Assembly (NCBI RefSeq): GCF_030063415.1
Contig: NZ_JASITA010000012.1
Span: 78,073-142,072, forward strand
DNA length: 64,000 nucleotides
Direction: 5' to 3'
Source: Streptomyces sp. H27-C3
Lineage (GTDB): Bacteria > Actinomycetota > Actinomycetes > Streptomycetales > Streptomycetaceae
In this document: in pieces, positions 59,743-64,000 of the stretch
Layout of the letters: each line of letters opens with the position of its first letter
How positions within the stretch are numbered: position 1 is the stretch's first letter
Program-made: the position numbers and the translations under genes
Notes under the pieces: generated by a model
Told to the model about the DNA's origin: nothing
The model's database searches: none
The model's input: the letters and a program-made list of their open reading frames with translations, nothing else

Positions 59743-60240
59743 TTATGGCGTGTCCGGCCTGCGCCACTTCATGATGTGGCCCGTCGCGGCGAACGCCTCC
59801 TTGCCCGCAAGGCGCCCGGTCCTCGTCTCGACGTGTACGAATCCCTCGCTCTCGTAGAGCGCGCGGGCCGCGTCGTTGCCGTCGAGGACCGTGCACCGCA
59901 CGGTCGAACCGCCGCCGTCGGCCAGCGCGCGCCGGAGCAACAGCCGCCCGATGCCCTGGCGGTAGCGGGCGGGGTCGACGTAGAGCCAGGTCAGTTCGGC
60001 GTCGTCGAGCGCGGCGAAGCCGAGCACCTCGCCCGCACCGTCCCCCTCGTCGCCCGCCGCGGCGACCCATACCGTCCCGTCGAAGAACCCTTCGTCCTCA
60101 TAGGTTTCGGCGAGCGGAGGGAAAGCGTCCGCACCGATGTGGCCGCGCAACTCGTCGCGCCGCGCCGTGTCATGGATCCTGGAGACCGCGTCCCAGTCCG
60201 CTTCCCGGTACGGGCGGACGGTCACGGTGTACGTACTCAT
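59743..60240 (-). CDS. GNAT-family N-acetyltransferase
   Basis: A 165-residue acetyltransferase. TVRPYREADWDAVSRIHDT starts the fold; LTWLYVDPARYRQGIGRLLL holds strand 4 and the acetyl-CoA loop (RxxGxG/A as RQGIGR), and DGNDAARALYESEGFVHVE is the typical end. The substrate is unknown. ATG 60240 gives a standard N-terminus. Confidence 0.9.
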   Translation of the reverse strand: MSTYTVTVRPYREADWDAVSRIHDTARRDELRGHIGADAFPPLAETYEDEGFFDGTVWVAAAGDEGDGAGEVLGFAALDDAELTWLYVDPARYRQGIGRLLLRRALADGGGSTVRCTVLDGNDAARALYESEGFVHVETRTGRLAGKEAFAATGHIMKWRRPDTP

Positions 60241-60342
60241 CCCCGGACCTTCGCACCCGCTTCCCGGCCGGGCAAATCGGCTGCCCGTCCGACCGCGCGA
60301 ATCGCGTCCCTCGGCCCCTGACCACCAACTATCCTCGCCCCT

Positions 60343-60696
60343 ATGGAGATCCTCGGAACCACGCTGCGCATTTGCGTCGACGACCTGGAGGCCCCGGTGG
60401 CCTTCTACGAACGCCTCACGGGAACACGGGCGCAGCGCTACGAGCGCGGCGGGATCTCGGTGGCCGCGGTGGGCTGCTTCCTCTTGATGAGCGGCCCCGA
60501 GTCGGAACTGGAGGTGCTGCGCAAGGTGTCGGCGACCATTGCCGTGCGGGATCTGGACGAGGCGGGCGCGGCCCTCGACGCGGCCGGCGCGCGCATCATC
60601 GTGGGCCCGGTGGCGACACCGGCGGGCCGCAACCTGCTGGCGCTCCACCCGGACGGCACGGTCTTCGAGTACGTCGACCTGCGCACGGATGCCTGA
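60343..60696 (+). CDS. VOC-family (glyoxalase/dioxygenase-fold) protein
   Basis: A 117-residue vicinal-oxygen-chelate protein with the two beta-alpha-beta-beta-beta modules: LRICVDDLEAPVAFYERLTG and ATIAVRDLDEAGAALDAAGA, ending LLALHPDGTVFEYVDLR with the metal-type Glu. Some metal ligands seem to be missing, so it may be a binding protein. No ribosome site is present; TATCCT lies seven bases before the ATG, which suggests a leaderless transcript. It is divergent from the GNAT gene. Confidence 0.88.
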   Translation: MEILGTTLRICVDDLEAPVAFYERLTGTRAQRYERGGISVAAVGCFLLMSGPESELEVLRKVSATIAVRDLDEAGAALDAAGARIIVGPVATPAGRNLLALHPDGTVFEYVDLRTDA

Positions 60697-60699
60697 CGC

Positions 60700-62688
60700 T
60701 CACCCCCGTGCCGGGTCCGGCGCCGCGGGCGGTCGCATCCGGAAGTCGTACCGGTCCGGCAGGGGTTCGTCGGACAGCGCGGACCAGATCTCGCCCAGGA
60801 CCTCGGCGCCCTCACGCAGGTCAGCGACCTCGAATCCGGCGTCGAAGACCGCGCGGGCACCCTCCCTGTCCCCCTCGGCGAGCAGCAGCCGGGCCTCGGC
60901 GAGGCGGAAGCGGCCGCTCTCGCGCATCGCGGGCCGCAGCCGCTGCCAGACACCGCGGGCCTCGGCCGTCCTGTCCACCGCGAGGAGCGCGTCGATCGCC
61001 TCGCGGCCCAGGGCGGCAGTCGCCGCGCTCCACTCCGCACCGTCGCGGCGCTCCTGGCAGAGGTCGTCGAAGGCCTCCGCGTACAGATCGGCGGCGCGCT
61101 GCCCGTTGTGCGCCAGCCGGTCGGCGACCGCCAGGCAGCGCAGCAACGGCCAGCGGGACGGGGCGAGTCCGAGCCCCCGCTCCCAGCTGCGCACCGCCTG
61201 CGCCAGATCGCCCGCGTGCCACTGGGCGACCCCCAGGTGGTACTCGGTGAGGGGCTCGGCGGGGGCGGTCTCCAGCATGTCCCGCCAGGGCCGACCGACG
61301 AGCGTGGGGCCCGGCGGAGTGACCTTGCGCGGGTAGGGGAACGCACCGCCACGCAGCAACTCCAGCCAGGGCTGCTGCTCTTCGCCGAGCGTCGACTCGT
61401 CGAAGGGCGTGCCGGGCAGCTTGAGGCCCGCGCGCAGGACTTCGAGCGCGCCCCATCCGGAGCCGGTGGCGAGGCTCCGGATGGGTTCGCTGTCGGCGTA
61501 CGGCCGCCATGCCTCGAAGGCGGCGTCGACCTGTGCCCGCGGCAGCGCGCTCTCCAGCCGCAGCTCCGTCTCGTCGCGGGCCGCCTGCCAGTCCTCGCCG
61601 TGCACGGTCGGCGCGTCGGCGGCCAGTGGCCCGTACGCCTCCAGCCAGCTGAACTCGGCACCCGCCTCCAGCGGGACATGCTCCAACTGGGTGCGGGCGA
61701 GACCGGCCTGGATCTCGGCGTAACCGGGTGTCCCCGGTTCGGTCAGCCACTCCTGCCAGCGGCGCCCACCGCGCCCCGAGCCCCACAGGAAGAGCTTGCG
61801 GCCGCGCAGCCGGTCGGTGGAGGTCTGGACGAGTCCCTGCCCGTCGGCGTCGAGGGACGCGACCCATTTCCGCGCCTCGTCCGGCACGTCGTAGAAGTAG
61901 TCGGCCGGGTACTCGCCGCGCAGCGGATACGTACGGTCGATGCCGTCCGAATCGGGCACGGTCACGCGCCGCAGACGGTGTTCGTACCCGAAATGCCAGG
62001 CCTCGTCGGCGGGGGCCAGGACGCGGGTCCCCTCGGCCTCGTCGACGGCGATGTTGGACCACCAGTAGACGGGCACGGTCCGCTCGTGCGGATTGCGGAT
62101 CCGTACGCCGACGTGCAGGAAGTCGGAGTCGGCCGGCAGCCACAGGTCGACCTGGAAGGGCAGGTCACGCAGCCGCTCCCACTCCCACAGCCGGAGCATC
62201 TCACCGCCGTCGGGGGCGGGCACGACCGCGGCGTGCAGGGGGGCGCAGGACAGCGTCGTGTGCCCGGTCGCGCCGATGTTCCACTCGATGCCGCCGGAGA
62301 ACCAGGCCCCGTTGAGCGCGAACTGGGCAGGCTGGAACACCGGGTTGCGGTACAGGAGTTCACGGCCGGTCGGCTTGTGGAAGAGCGAGTGCACCCGCCC
62401 GCCGAGCCCGGGCAGCACGATCGCGCGCAGCCGGTCGTTCTCGATGACGATCGTGTCGAGATCCGCCTCGGCGCGTTCGCGCCCGTACCCGTCGAGGACG
62501 GGCACGGGCAGCAGGGTGCGCAGTGGCTCGAAGCCGATCTGCCGGGCCATCTCGCGCGGCAGCCCGTCGCGTGAACGCTCGTCGAGTACGTGGGTCTCGT
62601 CCAGCGGGCGCAGTCCGGGCAGCGGATTCGGCGGCCCCACCTGGGCTGCGGGCAGGGTCAGTACGGCGCGTCGCACGGTCGTGGCCAA
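60700..62688 (-). CDS. DUF5107/TPR-repeat protein, possible glycoside-processing enzyme
   Basis: A 662-residue protein. Residues about 75-345 form the DUF5107 beta-sandwich (IVLPGLGGRVHSLFHKPTGR, GGIEWNIGATGHTT, PVYWWSNIAVDEAEGTRVLA), a galactose-mutarotase-like fold. From about 440 to the end there are helical TPR-like repeats (EYHLGVAQWHAGDLAQAVRS, RLAEARLLLAEGDREGARAV). There is no signal peptide. Such proteins occur in carbohydrate loci, but no enzyme activity is established. TTG 62688 has GAGG five bases upstream and matches the family start. Its stop lies 3 bp from the VOC gene. Confidence 0.85.
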   Translation of the reverse strand: MATTVRRAVLTLPAAQVGPPNPLPGLRPLDETHVLDERSRDGLPREMARQIGFEPLRTLLPVPVLDGYGRERAEADLDTIVIENDRLRAIVLPGLGGRVHSLFHKPTGRELLYRNPVFQPAQFALNGAWFSGGIEWNIGATGHTTLSCAPLHAAVVPAPDGGEMLRLWEWERLRDLPFQVDLWLPADSDFLHVGVRIRNPHERTVPVYWWSNIAVDEAEGTRVLAPADEAWHFGYEHRLRRVTVPDSDGIDRTYPLRGEYPADYFYDVPDEARKWVASLDADGQGLVQTSTDRLRGRKLFLWGSGRGGRRWQEWLTEPGTPGYAEIQAGLARTQLEHVPLEAGAEFSWLEAYGPLAADAPTVHGEDWQAARDETELRLESALPRAQVDAAFEAWRPYADSEPIRSLATGSGWGALEVLRAGLKLPGTPFDESTLGEEQQPWLELLRGGAFPYPRKVTPPGPTLVGRPWRDMLETAPAEPLTEYHLGVAQWHAGDLAQAVRSWERGLGLAPSRWPLLRCLAVADRLAHNGQRAADLYAEAFDDLCQERRDGAEWSAATAALGREAIDALLAVDRTAEARGVWQRLRPAMRESGRFRLAEARLLLAEGDREGARAVFDAGFEVADLREGAEVLGEIWSALSDEPLPDRYDFRMRPPAAPDPARG

Positions 62689-62830
62689 GACAGCCTCACT
62701 CCCTCACGGGGGCCGCAGGCAGCTCCGATGGCCGACGCCCCGACGACCATCGGAACACGGCGGGTGCCGCTCTGACCAGGGGCTCCGTAGGCCAGTGTTC
62801 GGCAAAGTCAGGGGGACTCCCAGGTGGGAA

Positions 62831-63415
62831 TCAGAGAGCGCCGGAGAGTCCCGGGCGTCGGTCCACCCTCTCAGTGGTGATCGCCCAGCGTTCGTGATCG
62901 CGCCAGGCGCCGTCGATGAAGAGGAAGTCGGGCGAGAAGCCCTCCCGGCGGAAGCCCGCCTTGCGGACGAGGGCGATGGACCCCTCGTTCGCGGGCTGGA
63001 TGTTGGCTTCCAGCCGGTGCAGGCCCAGGGTGTCGAAGGCGTACCGCAGGACCAGGCCGAGGCCCTCACTCATGAGGCCGCGCCCTGCCGCGTGGGCGAA
63101 GGCACCGTAGCCCAGCGCCCCGCACCGGAAGCCGCCCCCGACGATGTTGTTGATGTTGATGAAGCCCGCGATGCGGCCGCTCGGGCGTCCGCAGACAAGG
63201 AAGCCGGCCTTCGTCGGGTCTTCGGTGAGCCGGCTCGCGTAGGCGGCGTACGTGGCGGGCTCCTCCGGCGGGAAGAGCCAGGGGCGGTGCAGGTTCCTGC
63301 TGTCCCGCGCCAGCGCGGTGAACTCATCGGCGTCGTCCTGGGCGAAGGGCCGCAGGGTCACCCGCGGACCCTGCGCGCGGTGTGCCCTGCCGGAACCGGT
63401 GGTCGTACGAGGCAT
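62831..63415 (-). CDS. GNAT-family N-acetyltransferase (RimJ/RimL-like)
   Basis: A 194-residue acetyltransferase of the ribosomal-protein type. RVTLRPFAQDDADEFTALAR starts the fold, GYGAFAHAAGRGLMSEGLGL contains the CoA loop, and LHRLEANIQPANEGSIALVR with KAGFRREGFSPDFLFIDGAW is the classic RimJ end. The substrate may be a protein N-terminus or a small amine. It starts MPRTTTGSGRA at 63415 with no strong ribosome site. Confidence 0.9.
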   Translation of the reverse strand: MPRTTTGSGRAHRAQGPRVTLRPFAQDDADEFTALARDSRNLHRPWLFPPEEPATYAAYASRLTEDPTKAGFLVCGRPSGRIAGFININNIVGGGFRCGALGYGAFAHAAGRGLMSEGLGLVLRYAFDTLGLHRLEANIQPANEGSIALVRKAGFRREGFSPDFLFIDGAWRDHERWAITTERVDRRPGLSGAL

Positions 63416-63456
63416 CCCGTCAGGCTACTTGCCCCCGGGTGGGCGGCCGCTCGCCC

Positions 63457-63520
63457 GTCACCTGCACGTGCGCGAGTCCGTCACCTGCATGTGCACGTCC
63501 GTCACCTGCGTCTGCGTACG
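63457..63520. repeat. Three imperfect 21-23-bp tandem units
   Basis: GTCACCTGCACGTGC-type units begin at 63457, 63480 and 63501, each starting GTCACCTGC. The last covers the stop and final codons of the LapA-like gene. On the minus strand they follow that gene's end and could fold into weak hairpins, so they may help termination. Confidence 0.7.
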
Positions 63521-63762
63521 AAGTAGCCGCCGCACAGCGCACCGATCGCGGCCATCGCGAGCAGTGCCAGATAGAGCGGCATGGTGACTTCGGGGATCAG
63601 CAGCCGGATCCGGACATGGCGGGTGTTCTCGAAGATGAAGACGAGGGTCAGGACCACGATCGCGGCGACCGCGATCCGGCCCGGTGCGAAGGCCCTGCCG
63701 GTCGTGGCCCTGCCGGTCGTGGCCCTGCCGCCGCTGCTGCCCGATGCGTCCCTGGGGCTCAT
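63502..63762 (-). CDS. LapA-domain (DUF1049) small membrane protein
   Basis: An 86-residue protein with two membrane helices: IAVAAIVVLTLVFIFENT and MPLYLALLAMAAIGALCGGY, separated by RHVRIRLLIPEVT, the typical LapA spacing. It ends FVRRRR. The N-terminal cytoplasmic part has ATTGR repeats from a 15-bp tandem unit (63700-63732). Homologues in Gram-negatives assist envelope assembly; in actinomycetes the role is unknown. Confidence 0.82.
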   Translation of the reverse strand: MSPRDASGSSGGRATTGRATTGRAFAPGRIAVAAIVVLTLVFIFENTRHVRIRLLIPEVTMPLYLALLAMAAIGALCGGYFVRRRR

Positions 63763-63887
63763 GTTCCGGTCCTTTCCTGGAGTGTCACTGCCACCGCCGT
63801 GGGGTCCAGGATGTGCAGATCATGGCTCCGCGCGGGCGATGGGGAGGGCCGTACGGGTGACCGGGGCCCCGCCGAAACGCCCGCCGG

Positions 63888-64000
63888 TCAGTAGAGGCGG
63901 CGCAGGGCGGGCCAGAGGGCCGACCACGGGGCACTCGTGCCGGAGCAGAGCACGATCGCGGCGTGCTGCTCCTCGTACTCCACCCCGTGGCGGTTGTCGA
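63888..64000 (-). CDS. C-terminal end of a minus-strand gene cut by the window edge
   Basis: The frame with TGA at 63888-63890 reads DNRHGVEYEEQHAAIVLCSG and then TSAPWSALWPALRRLY, continuing past 64000. It is a natural-looking protein end, but the 37 visible residues are not enough to name a family. Confidence 0.6.
   Translation of the reverse strand, partial: DNRHGVEYEEQHAAIVLCSGTSAPWSALWPALRRLY

Noticed and set aside
63457..63520. CRISPR-like array
   Set aside because: Only three imperfect units with no spacers; they overlap a coding end.

Overview
The window reads as chromosomal DNA from a Streptomyces-type actinomycete. It is very GC-rich, third codon positions are strongly biased to G/C, many genes start with GTG or TTG, and typical actinomycete families are present: a SigB/F-type sigma factor, an ANTAR remnant, mycothiol-linked isomerase-fold proteins, RNase J and a stand-alone LigD polymerase domain. 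I found no rRNA, tRNA, CRISPR array, insertion sequence or phage module. The scatter of accessory functions and gene remnants would suit a chromosome arm; that placement is inference.

Region by region. (1) 1-8869, minus strand: one tightly coupled eight-gene operon that closely resembles the ebo metabolite-traffic cluster. It holds an inositol-3-phosphate synthase-like cyclase, an EboC-like UbiA-fold prenyltransferase, a TIM-barrel isomerase, EboA, a TatD hydrolase (EboB), EboE, an EboF-like phosphodiesterase and a secreted isomerase, and ends in a perfect hairpin. (2) 9014-21011, minus strand: a sugar or glycoside locus with a 1241-residue secreted multidomain enzyme, a TIM-barrel isomerase, a Gfo/Idh/MocA oxidoreductase, a ribose-type ABC importer and a ROK regulator. 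(3) 21168-26452: a GntR/FCD regulator, a ketoacyl-ACP synthase III, FdhD, a ferredoxin and several broken genes, including a fused remnant of a formate dehydrogenase operon and a headless bile-acid-type symporter. (4) 26771-36789: acyl-CoA ligase, aldo/keto reductase, RNase J, spermidine-synthase-like protein, an ArsR regulator with a cytoplasmic ricin-fold protein, a methyltransferase and an AraC regulator. (5) 36870-51207: small redox enzymes and regulators, a PLP-synthase/MFS exporter pair, a membrane-anchored phosphatase, metallo-beta-lactamase-fold proteins, DedA and an aminotransferase-like protein without the catalytic lysine. (6) 51454-64000: a sigma factor between gene remnants, YihY preceded by a coupled 25-codon ORF, PAP2-diacylglycerol kinase fusion, LigD polymerase, acetyltransferases and a DUF5107 protein.

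Three themes stand out. First, the ebo-like operon appears to use a different sugar-phosphate cyclase (MIPS family) where classical ebo clusters carry a dehydroquinate-synthase-like EboD. Second, at least twelve genes are truncated, fused or frameshifted, several at sharp junctions where two unrelated 5'-less genes abut with no mobile element; this is either genuine erosion by deletion or sequence/assembly error, and needs reads or relatives to decide. Third, at least six genes lack a Shine-Dalgarno but have a TANNNT hexamer 6-7 bases before the start codon, as expected for leaderless transcripts.
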